This document shows, piece by piece, positions 17,601 to 25,509 of a DNA stretch of 64,000 nt (positions within the stretch are counted from its first letter, which is position 1; every line of letters begins with the position of its first letter). The notes beneath the pieces are model-generated. The model made no database searches. It saw only the letters and a program-made list of their open reading frames with translations, and was not told the DNA's origin. Position numbers and translations under genes: made by a program. Source of the DNA: Testudinibacter aquarius (lineage in GTDB: Bacteria; Pseudomonadota; Gammaproteobacteria; Enterobacterales; Pasteurellaceae); NCBI RefSeq assembly GCF_004342725.1, contig NZ_SMCP01000002.1, positions 248,001-312,000 of the forward strand, read 5' to 3'.

Positions 17601-18564
17601 CAATCGCTTCCGGCTCGATTTACCCGGAATTGCCAAAATTGATGTCAGCCCGAATGTGGAAGCCAAAGTCACACCGCAGCTCTTAAGCCTGACTGGTAAT
17701 GTTGATGTACCTTGGGCGCGAATTGAAATTGAGGAACTGCCGGAAAGTGCGGTCGGCAACAGCAGTGATTTGGTGATTGTCGATAGCAAAAATCGAGCAA
17801 CGATCCGTCAAGCGCTGCAAACCTCAACCCTTCAGCAACAAAATGGCATGTTGATCTCTTCCAATATTATGCTGAATATCGGCAATGATGTCTTGCTGGA
17901 CGCCTACGGCTTGAGAGCCAATCTGAACGGGACGTTATCCGTGCGCCAAGAGAAAACGCTAGGACTATACGGACAAGTGAATATTCAAAATGGGCGTTAC
18001 GCCTCGTTCGGACAAGATTTACTGATTCGACGCGGGCAAATCAGCTTTTCCGGCTTAGCGTCACAACCGTTCCTCAATATCGAAGCCATTCGTAACCCGG
18101 AAGCGATGGAAAACAGCAAAGTCGTTGCGGGGATCAAAGTGACCGGCATCGCCGAACAGCCGGATGTGGTCGTGTTCTCCGAACCGGGCATGTCGCAAGA
18201 CGAAGCATTGTCATATCTCTTGACCGGGCGTGGCTTAAGCAGTAGCGGCGATTCGGCGTCCAGCGCCTCGATTGGCGCCGCCATGTTGGGCTTAGGGCTT
18301 GCCAAAAGTGGAAAACTGGTCGGTGGCATCGGTGAAGCCTTTGGCATCAGCGATTTATCCTTAGATACCGCCGGCATCGGCGACAGTTCGCAAGTGGTGG
18401 TCAGCGGTAATATAACCCCACGCTTGCAAGTAAAATATGGTGTCGGCCTGTTTCAGCCATTGGCAGAGCTGACTTTACGTTATAAGATATTACCACAACT
18501 CTATTTACAATCGGTTTCAGGGGTGAACCAAGCATTTGATTTGCTGTACCAATTCGAATTTTAA
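14605..18564 (+). CDS. tamB: Translocation and assembly module subunit TamB
   Basis: A 1319-residue AsmA-like protein anchored in the inner membrane by one helix (WLCATLSLLLLLVLGLIALL, about residues 44-63) and spanning the periplasm as a long beta-taco. The C-terminal DUF490/TamB domain (about residues 970-1319) contains GLYGQVNIQNGRYASFGQDL and DEALSYLLTGRG, both typical. The final ...YQFEF resembles a partner-facing end. Length is close to E. coli TamB (1259). Seven or so uptake sequences lie inside the gene, in line with long residence in this genome. It pairs with tamA directly upstream. Confidence 0.95.
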   Translation: MNTKNHQIPQPEQQADQAIEKTTPDHAEASTAPTKRKKCGWRKWLCATLSLLLLLVLGLIALLSSGYGQRGLLKLADNWLDELKIEQVSGNLSDGLLLHNLEYHSQGISVSVAQARAQLQFSCLWQRRLCLDDVSLHQVNVGVDTALLPPSDENQSASGEMRRITLPLEIEVNNVSLTEVNTQVDNMHVVLNRFQTALSLNNQQGLTIQPTEIQQLLVTMSGDKTQQATPEITQAEGSTAPIDWQALQQQLANPLLGKLQQVILPFDIHLLGLHGRDWHYLEQRENGLNIAIPTVDLLADASGEQVQLQQLKINSDLLDLNGQGSITLAQDFPLNVQIDADIYPLLQNEVLLLPQSAVKLRLDGALKQTAVLQLETQGAADLQLDGQFQLNQANNPFQIHLTSPLFRYPFTAAEQTADTPPQVRLQNLDLQLHGDLAQYQIALSSQADGQDIPPANLQLNAQGTIADLEIQQLLLEALQGKLDLQGKLAWRNGVEWQSAVKLDGIDTRNYLPEWKALLNGGLQTQGAVNGEQWQVELSEVAIDGRLNNQPLQLSGKLQSTNEQLLNADQLKLVYGNNTILLNGHVDQQSNLQADIDAPNLAGLLPQLSASLNGRINLQGSVQKPSADIDLVSKNIDYQDFQLRNLSVKGKIDMDEMIAGALYLNLNSFQYGDIKLQQTKLIAEGNEKNHKLNLRTGGDPVSGTLNIYGSFDRAKALWQGTLSQIRLNSPVGDWRNNQNVQLSFNAAKTEADISAHCWVNQQAQLCFPQPFKAGIQGDIPFELKQINLAMVNSFLEQNSQASGIVNGKGSVAWYSDKPFQLALALDSNELGFKQRIDYRTFQIALHNLKINSQIQDNNLTLKAQTDINRQGKLVTNLTIGDLAASRQLSGDIQLQRFNLNLLSQLLAKGESISGNINSNLKLGGNLQTPLLNGRFELDSLRAKMYSMPFAISDGQLSLTFNGTNSTLNGIIKTPDSQLNLNGSASWRSLEQWQAQIAAQGNRFRLDLPGIAKIDVSPNVEAKVTPQLLSLTGNVDVPWARIEIEELPESAVGNSSDLVIVDSKNRATIRQALQTSTLQQQNGMLISSNIMLNIGNDVLLDAYGLRANLNGTLSVRQEKTLGLYGQVNIQNGRYASFGQDLLIRRGQISFSGLASQPFLNIEAIRNPEAMENSKVVAGIKVTGIAEQPDVVVFSEPGMSQDEALSYLLTGRGLSSSGDSASSASIGAAMLGLGLAKSGKLVGGIGEAFGISDLSLDTAGIGDSSQVVVSGNITPRLQVKYGVGLFQPLAELTLRYKILPQLYLQSVSGVNQAFDLLYQFEF

Positions 18565-18570
18565 AACTAA

Positions 18571-18765
18571 AGCGTGCTAACACACTGCAGATTATTGACA
18601 AAGATATTTGATGAGGCAAAGTAGGGGCGGATTGCATCCGCCCGTTTGCGAAGTGCGGTATAAGCACTTAATTAATAAAGGAAAAATACAAGGTGCGGTT
18701 CGGGCTTTTACAATATTAATCGTGTATTTTAACCTTTGTCAGCAGTCTGAGCGTGCTAACACGCT
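18571..18765. repeat. Repeated AGCGTGCTAACAC hairpins flanking a REP-like copy 3
   Basis: AGCGTGCTAACAC occurs at 18571-18583 and again at 18750-18762. The second copy forms a perfect hairpin, AGCGTG-CTAA-CACGCT (18750-18765); the first has one mismatch in the stem and may act as the tamB terminator. Between them lies the third REP-like copy, GGGCGGAT-TGC-ATCCGCCC (18625-18643), preceded by GAGGCAAAGTAG and followed by an uptake sequence at 18651. The direct repeats enclose about 180 bp. Confidence 0.6.
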
Positions 18766-18799
18766 GTATTATAAAAATAGTCAAAAGGAGAAAAACCTG

Positions 18800-20890
18800 A
18801 TGTTATCACTGGCAATCGATGAAAGCAGCTACACCTCGAAGGAGCTGAGCTGGTTGGCATTTAATGAGCGAGTGCTGCAAGAGGCCTATGATGAAAGCAA
18901 TCCGTTATTGGAACGGATTCGCTTTCTGGGCATTTTTGCCTCTAATCTGGACGAATTCTATCAAGTGCGGTTCGCCAATCTCAAACACAAATTGCTGATT
19001 ATCCGTGGGCAGGAATCGCAGCCCGCCAAACAGATTCGCAGCCAGTTGGCGGTGATTCAGCAGCGCACCGAAACCCTAAACAAGCAGTTTAATGAAATTT
19101 ACAGTCGGCTAATGTTACGCTTGGCGAAACATAAAATCTTTTTGATTAACGAAACCCAGCTCTCCCCCTATCATCAAAACTGGCTGAAAACCTATTTTAA
19201 ACAAGAGATAAAACCCTATATTTTCCCGATTATTCTGAATGAAGACATCGATTTATTAACTTCGCTCAGCGCCCATAACTCCAACTTAATCATTGAGTTA
19301 AAGAAAAATAAGAAAATTCAGACTCTGGCAATTTTGCCCATTCCCTCCGATCCGATTCCACGCTTTATTGTGTTGCCGAAAGAGCGGTATAAGCGCCATC
19401 AAGGGATTGTGTTGTTGGATAACGTGCTGCGTTTCTGTCTGGAAGATATTTTTGATACTGAAATTTTTAATTACGACGAAATCAGTGCCTATTCAATCAA
19501 AATGACCCGTGATGCGGAATATGATTTGATCACTGAAGTGGAATATAGTCTGTTGGAGTTGATGTCCTCCAGCTTGAAACAGCGAGTGACTGCACAGCCT
19601 GTGCGTTTTCTGTATGAAAAATCCATGCCGAAAGCCTTGCTGAAAATGCTGAAACGGCGCTTAAATATCAGTAGCTTGGATTCAGTGGAGGCTGGCGGCC
19701 GTTATTTGAGTTTTAAACACCTGCTGCAATTTCCGGATTTGGGCAATAAAGAGTTGGTGAATGCACCGCTGTCGGTGATTGCGCATCCGCAATTGAAACA
19801 TACGCCCACGATTTTAGAAGCTATCAGCAAAAAAGATATTTTACTATACTACCCATACCACAGTTTTGACACCATTTGTGAGCTGTTGCGTCAAGCTTCA
19901 TTTGATCCGAAAGTTACCGCAATTAAGATTAATCTGTATCGAGTGGCGAAAAAATCGCGCGTGATTGAAGCCTTGATGAACGCTGCCAACAACGGCAAAC
20001 AAGTGACGGTGATTATTGAATTGCAAGCCCGTTTTGATGAAGAAGCCAATATCAACTGGGCAAAACGCTTGACCGACAACAATATCAAAGTAGTGTTCTC
20101 TTCACCGGGTTTTAAAATCCATTCTAAGTTATTTTTGATTACCCGACGTGAAAATGAGCAACTGGTCGATTATGCCCATATCGGCACCGGCAACTTTCAT
20201 GAAAGCACCGCGCGGATTTATACCGACTTTGCTCTGCTAACCAAAAACAGCAAGATCAGCGAAGAGGTAAAACGAGTCTTCCGTTTTATCGAAATGCCAT
20301 TCAGCCCGACCAAATTCAGCCATTTACTGGTCTCCCCAATCAACGTCAGAAATCGTCTGTCTGCGTTGATCAATCGTGAAATCAAACATGCTCAAGCCGG
20401 AAAAAAGAGCGGTATTATTCTAAAAATCAATAATTTGGTTGATCAAGAAATTGTAGATTTATTATATACTGCCAGCCAAGCCGGAGTAAAAATTCGCATG
20501 ATTTTACGCGGTATGTGCTCGTTGCGTGCCGGGGTCAGCGGACTAAGTGAAAATATCCAGATCATCAGCATCATTGATCGTTTCTTGGAACATCCACGAG
20601 TCTATTATTTTGAAAACGACGGCGATCCGGACGTGTATATCTCCTCCGCCGACTGGATGACCCGAAATTTAGATCGCCGCATTGAAGTCGGCGCACCGTT
20701 GCTGGACATCGATGCCAAACAATGTGTGATCGATATTTTAAATCTTCAGTTATCAGATAATATAAAAGCGCGTATTATTGATGCGGAAGAAAAAAACAAA
20801 TACGTTCGTAACGATCAACCACCTTGCCGCTCGCAATTGGCTATCCATGATTATTTACTGAACCAATCTAACAAAAAAATCAAAGAGTAA
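18800..20890 (+). CDS. ppk: Polyphosphate kinase 1
   Basis: A 696-residue enzyme that makes polyphosphate reversibly from ATP. The start MLSLAIDESSYTSKELSWLA and ERIRFLGIFASNLDEFYQVR are typical of the PPK1 N-domain. The catalytic half contains PGFKIHSKLFLI (the phosphorylated histidine in family members) and YAHIGTGNFHESTARIYTD, both phospholipase-D-like motifs. I chose ATG 18800 because AAAAGGAG lies 9 nt upstream and the length then matches E. coli (688); the longer frame runs through repeats. It is followed after 5 nt by ppx, as in many gamma-proteobacteria. Confidence 0.96.
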   Translation: MLSLAIDESSYTSKELSWLAFNERVLQEAYDESNPLLERIRFLGIFASNLDEFYQVRFANLKHKLLIIRGQESQPAKQIRSQLAVIQQRTETLNKQFNEIYSRLMLRLAKHKIFLINETQLSPYHQNWLKTYFKQEIKPYIFPIILNEDIDLLTSLSAHNSNLIIELKKNKKIQTLAILPIPSDPIPRFIVLPKERYKRHQGIVLLDNVLRFCLEDIFDTEIFNYDEISAYSIKMTRDAEYDLITEVEYSLLELMSSSLKQRVTAQPVRFLYEKSMPKALLKMLKRRLNISSLDSVEAGGRYLSFKHLLQFPDLGNKELVNAPLSVIAHPQLKHTPTILEAISKKDILLYYPYHSFDTICELLRQASFDPKVTAIKINLYRVAKKSRVIEALMNAANNGKQVTVIIELQARFDEEANINWAKRLTDNNIKVVFSSPGFKIHSKLFLITRRENEQLVDYAHIGTGNFHESTARIYTDFALLTKNSKISEEVKRVFRFIEMPFSPTKFSHLLVSPINVRNRLSALINREIKHAQAGKKSGIILKINNLVDQEIVDLLYTASQAGVKIRMILRGMCSLRAGVSGLSENIQIISIIDRFLEHPRVYYFENDGDPDVYISSADWMTRNLDRRIEVGAPLLDIDAKQCVIDILNLQLSDNIKARIIDAEEKNKYVRNDQPPCRSQLAIHDYLLNQSNKKIKE

Positions 20891-20895
20891 GCCTT

Positions 20896-22419
20896 ATGAA
20901 CCAACAAACCACCACCGAATCAAATACAAAAGAGTTTGCCGCCATTGATTTAGGCTCCAACAGTTTTCACATGATTATTGTGCGCATCGTCAACGGATCG
21001 ATCCAAGTTTTATCCCGCTTAAAGCAACGAGTACAACTGGCGCAAGGGCTAGACGACAAGCAGCAACTCAGCCGTGAAGCGATTGAACGCGGGGTGGCTT
21101 GTCTGGCACTGTTTGCCGAAAGGTTGCAAGGCTTCCCGACGGAAAATGTCAGAGCAGTCGGCACATATACGCTGCGTCGTGCCGTCAACAACGAGGAGTT
21201 TTTGACAGCAGCAGCACAAGTTTTTCCGTTCCCGATTCGGATTATCTCCGGCACCGAAGAAGCTAAATTGATCTACTCCGGCGTGTCGCACACCCAACCG
21301 GAGAACGGACGTAAACTGGTGGTGGATATTGGCGGCGGCTCGACTGAAATGATTATCGGCGAGGGCTTTAATCCGCTGATCGCCGAAAGCCGCCACATGG
21401 GCTGTGTCAGCTTCGGTAAGACCTATTTTGCTGATGGAAAAATCAGCAATAAAAACTTCAACCAAGCCAAACAGGCTGCACTGTCCAAAATTGAAGATCT
21501 GTCTTGGGAATATCGCCATTTGGGCTGGCAATCTGTGCTGGGTTCTTCCGGCACCATCAAAACCGTCAGTCAGATTATTGCAGAAAACTTCAATAACGAC
21601 GGGGTTATCACCGCTGAAAATCTGCAACAGCTTATCGAACGGGTACTCAAATTCGACAGCTTCGATAAACTCAAAATTGCGGGGCTAACCGAGGATCGCA
21701 TCAGCGTATTTGTGCCCGGCTTAGCAATCCTAAGTGCGGTATTCGAAAACTACCGCATCGAACAAATGCGCTATTCCGATGGTGCCTTGCGCGAGGGGGT
21801 GATGTACGGCTTAGAAAGCAGTTTTCAAGTGGACGACATTCGTGAACGCACCGTCAACAGCCTGATGGAGCATTTCAATGTCGATCAAGATCAAGCACTG
21901 CGGGTCGCTGACACTGCCGTGCTGCTCGGGCAAAAATACGCACGTTGGCGTAATCCGGATTTGGTCGCCGATATGCAAAATATCTTACTGTCCGCCGCCT
22001 TACTGCACGAAGTCGGCATTGCCATCAACCATAGCGGTGTACAAAAACATTCGGCCTACATTTTGCAAAACAGCGAACTACCCGGTTTCGACCGCAGCCA
22101 ACAACGCCTGCTGGCTACCCTCACCCGTTTTCAAATCAAATCGTTTAAACTGAGTGACCTGACGCCACAAGACAACCGTTATGAAGTTCAGGACATATTA
22201 GCTTTGATCATCTTGCTGCGCCTTGCCCTGATCATCAACCGCTCCCGCCGCGCCACCGAACTCACCGATAAATTCACGCTAGATGTCAGCAGTGATTTAG
22301 TACAGTGGGAATTAGAGTTCGAAAATGGCTACCTAGACCGCAACCCCCTGACCCAAAGCGAACTCAGTGACGAAAAAACATTTCTCAGCAGTTTGAATAC
22401 CCAGTTGGAGTTTAAGTGA
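20896..22419 (+). CDS. ppx: Exopolyphosphatase
   Basis: A 507-residue Ppx/GppA-family phosphatase that removes terminal phosphates from polyphosphate. The ASKHA-fold motifs are FAAIDLGSNSFHMIIV (near residue 14), VGTYTLRRAVN and VVDIGGGSTEMIIG. The C-terminal HD-like domain contains LLSAALLHEVGIAINHSG. Length is close to E. coli Ppx (513). It lies 5 nt behind ppk in one operon, so synthesis and breakdown of polyphosphate are co-expressed. A strong bidirectional terminator follows. Confidence 0.95.
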   Translation: MNQQTTTESNTKEFAAIDLGSNSFHMIIVRIVNGSIQVLSRLKQRVQLAQGLDDKQQLSREAIERGVACLALFAERLQGFPTENVRAVGTYTLRRAVNNEEFLTAAAQVFPFPIRIISGTEEAKLIYSGVSHTQPENGRKLVVDIGGGSTEMIIGEGFNPLIAESRHMGCVSFGKTYFADGKISNKNFNQAKQAALSKIEDLSWEYRHLGWQSVLGSSGTIKTVSQIIAENFNNDGVITAENLQQLIERVLKFDSFDKLKIAGLTEDRISVFVPGLAILSAVFENYRIEQMRYSDGALREGVMYGLESSFQVDDIRERTVNSLMEHFNVDQDQALRVADTAVLLGQKYARWRNPDLVADMQNILLSAALLHEVGIAINHSGVQKHSAYILQNSELPGFDRSQQRLLATLTRFQIKSFKLSDLTPQDNRYEVQDILALIILLRLALIINRSRRATELTDKFTLDVSSDLVQWELEFENGYLDRNPLTQSELSDEKTFLSSLNTQLEFK

Positions 22420-22438
22420 TTTTATCATAGCAAACATA

Positions 22439-22468
22439 TTTTAGAGCCTGTTAATGCTGGCTCTAAAA
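22439..22468. terminator. Bidirectional terminator between ppx and the GDPD gene
   Basis: TTTTAGAGCC (22439-22448) and GGCTCTAAAA (22459-22468) form a perfect 10-bp stem with a 10-nt loop. A/T runs are part of the arms on both sides, so it can end both the rightward ppx and leftward GDPD transcripts. Confidence 0.85.
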
Positions 22469-22471
22469 TAA

Positions 22472-23491
22472 TTAATTGTTATACGGTTTTCGATAACCGT
22501 TTTCGCTCAGCCACTGCAACAAGAATTCAGGTTCGTCAGTTTGGAACATGGTTACGCCTTTTTTCGCCCAGAAGCCATAGACTTCCGACGGTAATTTAGC
22601 ATAGAACGCCATTTCGTCACCGCGTCCACCGGATCTCAAGCCTGGGGTTGTGCCCGGATCATACAGCGTATTAATCCAGTAATGGGTGTTGTATTTTTTA
22701 GCCAATTCCAAACTTTCCGGACTGAAGAAAATACCGCCGTCTTGGGTTAACGGGCCGTCAATTTTATGTGCATTGCGCAGTTGCACCAATTTCGGTTGAT
22801 ATTCTGCCAAAATAGTTTTATATAGTGTGAAATCGACGTTGTTATCATAAATATTTGGCATTAAATTGACGCCGTATTGCGCCAAATCCGCATTGATTTT
22901 TTTCGCACTTTCGCGCTGTTCCGGCGTATTTTGGTTCACCGACGCCAGAATCTGTTTTTCTACACCGTGTTTTTTCGCCAGTTCAAACATTGCCGGAAAC
23001 TCTTCATAGCTGATTTTGTTATCCAAATTCAACAAAATATGCCCTTTGATTTCGACATACAGTTCCTCCAAGGTCGGAATCTGCTCGTCAGTGGCGGTTT
23101 CTTGCCCTTGATTGACGATTTTCAATTTGCACTGTTTCAGTTCTTGCATCGTTTTCTCTTTTGCCGATCCACTGCAAGTGGTAGTTCGTTCCAACTCGTC
23201 ATCATGCAGCACAAAGAAAACGCCGTCTTTCGATTTGCGGATATCCTGCTCGACCACTTCAATCTCCAGCTCGATCGCTTTTCTGACCGAAGAAATCGAG
23301 GCTTCGGGATAAATCGTTTGCCCGTTTTTATTCCACAAGCCACGGTGCGCCACCACCATCACATGATCTCGGTGATCATTGGCGTTGTTTAAGCGTTCCA
23401 ATATTGCATCAACGTGCGTAGGGGCCATAGCTGTGGCGGAAAGTGCGGTCAAGGATAAGAAAAGTACCAATGCTCCTATTGTGTATTTCAT
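22472..23491 (-). CDS. Exported glycerophosphodiester phosphodiesterase family protein
   Basis: A 339-residue GDPD-family TIM-barrel enzyme with a signal peptide (IGALVLFLSLTALSATAMA). Catalytic motifs are VMVVAHRGLWNKNG (about residues 45-58) and VVEQDIRKSKDGVFFVLHDDELERTT, giving the family's histidines and metal-binding acidic residues. It would hydrolyse glycerophosphodiesters to glycerol-3-phosphate and an alcohol in the periplasm. It is not a close match to GlpQ or the Haemophilus lipoprotein GlpQ/Hpd, so I give no symbol. It follows the exported PP2C-like gene by 26 nt, so the two probably work together. The ugp importer elsewhere in the window could take up the product. Confidence 0.85.
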   Translation of the reverse strand: MKYTIGALVLFLSLTALSATAMAPTHVDAILERLNNANDHRDHVMVVAHRGLWNKNGQTIYPEASISSVRKAIELEIEVVEQDIRKSKDGVFFVLHDDELERTTTCSGSAKEKTMQELKQCKLKIVNQGQETATDEQIPTLEELYVEIKGHILLNLDNKISYEEFPAMFELAKKHGVEKQILASVNQNTPEQRESAKKINADLAQYGVNLMPNIYDNNVDFTLYKTILAEYQPKLVQLRNAHKIDGPLTQDGGIFFSPESLELAKKYNTHYWINTLYDPGTTPGLRSGGRGDEMAFYAKLPSEVYGFWAKKGVTMFQTDEPEFLLQWLSENGYRKPYNN

Positions 23492-23517
23492 GGTAGTTAT
23501 CTCCTGTTGTATTCCAA

Positions 23518-24471
23518 TTATCTTGCGCGATAAATCAATACTGCACGGTCATCAAAGCTGTAATTGCCTTTGCTGATCCCTTTGGTTGATGGATTTTTCA
23601 CTCGCATCGGATCATTTTTTAAGGCGCTTTCAAGTGCGGTTTCATAATCGGCAATCACGGCATTTGCAGGATACTCTTCATAGCCGTCCGACACTAATTC
23701 GATCACACGCGGTTTTTTATCAAATTGCCACACCCGAAGCTGCTCAGGCGGAATATTAAAACCGTCAATCGCCCAAAATTGGAAGGCTTCCGGTGCATCA
23801 GGGTTATTTTGAAATTCCGATTGGCGTTGTAGCAGCGGCATGATGTAGTCACGACCTAAATCTTTTTCAGCGATTTGCTCATCACTTAATTTCAACGCCT
23901 CAATCACTTTAACTCGTAAAGCGCTATTGAGGGTGTCCACCAACTTCTCGCCGTCGTTATACGGCACTCCGTCAATCCGTGCTTTAGAATCACCAATCGC
24001 CACCAATTCGTTACTGTCAAAGTTGTACCAAATCAAGGTTGCCGTTGGGCGGAACAATGGATTTTTCTCAAAATCCATATCGCTGTTGGCGGCATAGAAT
24101 TCTTGGTATTTTTGATTGATACGGGTTAACACCTCTTCTTTCGGGGTGTTAGGCGGTAATTCTTGGAAAACCGCTTGGATAATATCGCGAGCGACCCGCC
24201 CGCCTTTTTTACCGTCATATTTTTTGCCAGATTTATCGGTTGCACCGTCAAAGACGGCCAGATAGTGATCGCTGAAAAACAAACCATCTTCACACACCGC
24301 ATTGTTTTTGGCTCCGGCGCCATTTTTGGATTGGATAAAATAATCGATTGTGCCGGACTTAAGCGTTTGATGCTGCTCATAATCATAAATCAAATTATCA
24401 GCTGGTGGGTTGGCTAACACCATGGCAGAAGTTGCCAATAACGCCAATGATAAACTCATTAATTTTTTCAT
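23518..24471 (-). CDS. Exported PP2C-like phosphatase
   Basis: A 317-residue protein with a signal peptide (MSLSLALLATSAMVLA before NPPADN). The mature part has the spaced acidic motifs of metal-dependent PP2C phosphatases: EDGLFFSDHYLAVFDGATD (first D-G pair), PTATLIWYNFDSNELVAIGDSKARI, VIELVSDGYEEYP and SFDDRAVLIYR. PP2C enzymes normally act in the cytosol on Ser/Thr-phosphates, so an exported form is unusual; the natural substrate could be a small phosphate ester rather than a protein. It leads a two-gene unit with the GDPD-family enzyme. The fold assignment is from motifs, not alignment. Confidence 0.72.
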   Translation of the reverse strand: MKKLMSLSLALLATSAMVLANPPADNLIYDYEQHQTLKSGTIDYFIQSKNGAGAKNNAVCEDGLFFSDHYLAVFDGATDKSGKKYDGKKGGRVARDIIQAVFQELPPNTPKEEVLTRINQKYQEFYAANSDMDFEKNPLFRPTATLIWYNFDSNELVAIGDSKARIDGVPYNDGEKLVDTLNSALRVKVIEALKLSDEQIAEKDLGRDYIMPLLQRQSEFQNNPDAPEAFQFWAIDGFNIPPEQLRVWQFDKKPRVIELVSDGYEEYPANAVIADYETALESALKNDPMRVKNPSTKGISKGNYSFDDRAVLIYRAR

Positions 24472-24573
24472 TGCTACTCCTACTTTATATTATTGTAAAT
24501 AAACCCGATGAATCCAAATTGATTACAAGGTTACTATATGACAGTAAAATGGCAGAACCGCACAATATTATGA

Positions 24574-25500
24574 TTATTTCAGTGGCATCTCCGCCAACGG
24601 AATAATCGCACCGCGGTGTTGAATCACCGTCCCCGCCAGCCGATGCCCTTGCCGAACCGCACTTTCCACCTCAGCACCGTACAAACGCGCCGCCAAATAA
24701 CCGGCGCTGAACGAGTCACCCGCGGCGGTAGTGTCAATCACCTTTTCAGCAGCAATCTTATTCGCCGCAATCTCAAAACGCTTTGCCCCTGTTGCAACAA
24801 TACAGCTTTCCGCACCGCGTTTAATCACGATTTCCGCCACGCCGTGGCCTTGTGTGCGTGCAATCACCGCCTCAACCGCACTTTGTTGCCAAAGTGCGGT
24901 TTCATCCTCCAGCGTTAAAAAGGCAATGTCGGTGAAAGCAAGGATTTTTTGATACACCTGCCGCGCTGCATCGCCATCTTGCCAAAGACGCGGGCGGTAA
25001 TTATTATCGAAAATTACCTTGCCGCCATTAGCTTTGATTTGCCGCAGCAGGGCGTAGAGTTTTTCCAAACTGGCGCCGTCCAAAATCGCCACGCTAATAC
25101 CGCTCAGATAACAATAATCAAACGCCTGCAAACGGCTTAAAACCACGTCGCTTTGCTCCCCTTGCAGCCAATAACGTGCGGCGGAATCATTGCGCCAGTA
25201 ATAAAAGCTGCGTTCGCCCTGCTGATCGGTCACAATCGAATACAGTCCAGGCAGCTTGTCGGCACGTTGCTGCACTAAATCGGTCTCAATCTTTTCTTGC
25301 TGCCATTGCGCCAACATCTGCTGACTGAACGGATCTTGCCCCAGTGCGGTCACATAACTAACCGAAAAGTGACGGTGATCGAGCAGACGCGACAGATAAA
25401 CCGCGGTATTGAGCGTATCGCCGCCGAATGCCAATTTCGGATCATTTTCTTTCAACAAAAGCTCAATCATGCACTCGCCGATAACGGCAATCTTTTTCAT
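24574..25500 (-). CDS. kdgK: 2-Dehydro-3-deoxygluconokinase
   Basis: A 308-residue PfkB-family sugar kinase that phosphorylates 2-keto-3-deoxygluconate to KDPG. The start KKIAVIGECMIELLL and LAFGGDTLNTAVYLSRL are family features, and the PfkB signature with the catalytic aspartate reads VIDTTAAGDSFSAGYLAA near residue 250. It is the last gene of the leftward hexuronate unit dctP-uxuB-uxaC-kdgK, 9 nt behind uxaC. An inverted pair of uptake sequences lies inside the coding region. The next enzyme, KDPG aldolase, is not in the window. Confidence 0.93.
   Translation of the reverse strand: MKKIAVIGECMIELLLKENDPKLAFGGDTLNTAVYLSRLLDHRHFSVSYVTALGQDPFSQQMLAQWQQEKIETDLVQQRADKLPGLYSIVTDQQGERSFYYWRNDSAARYWLQGEQSDVVLSRLQAFDYCYLSGISVAILDGASLEKLYALLRQIKANGGKVIFDNNYRPRLWQDGDAARQVYQKILAFTDIAFLTLEDETALWQQSAVEAVIARTQGHGVAEIVIKRGAESCIVATGAKRFEIAANKIAAEKVIDTTAAGDSFSAGYLAARLYGAEVESAVRQGHRLAGTVIQHRGAIIPLAEMPLK
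24874..24901. repeat. Uptake-sequence dyad inside kdgK
   Basis: AACCGCACTTTG (24874-24885) and CAAAGTGCGGTT (24890-24901) form a perfect 12-bp stem with a 4-nt loop, made of two opposed uptake signal sequences. Such dyads normally serve as terminators between genes; here the dyad is inside coding sequence, without a T-run on either side. Confidence 0.9.
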
Positions 25501-25509
25501 GTAGCTCCC

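Noticed and set aside
14605-18564. TamB as a frameshifted or fused gene because of its size
   Set aside because: The 1319-residue frame is continuous, the C-terminal domain is complete and the length is close to known TamB proteins.
18608-18799. N-terminal extension of ppk by 64 codons
   Set aside because: The stretch overlaps a REP-like copy and a hairpin; the ATG at 18800 has a good ribosome binding site and the normal length.
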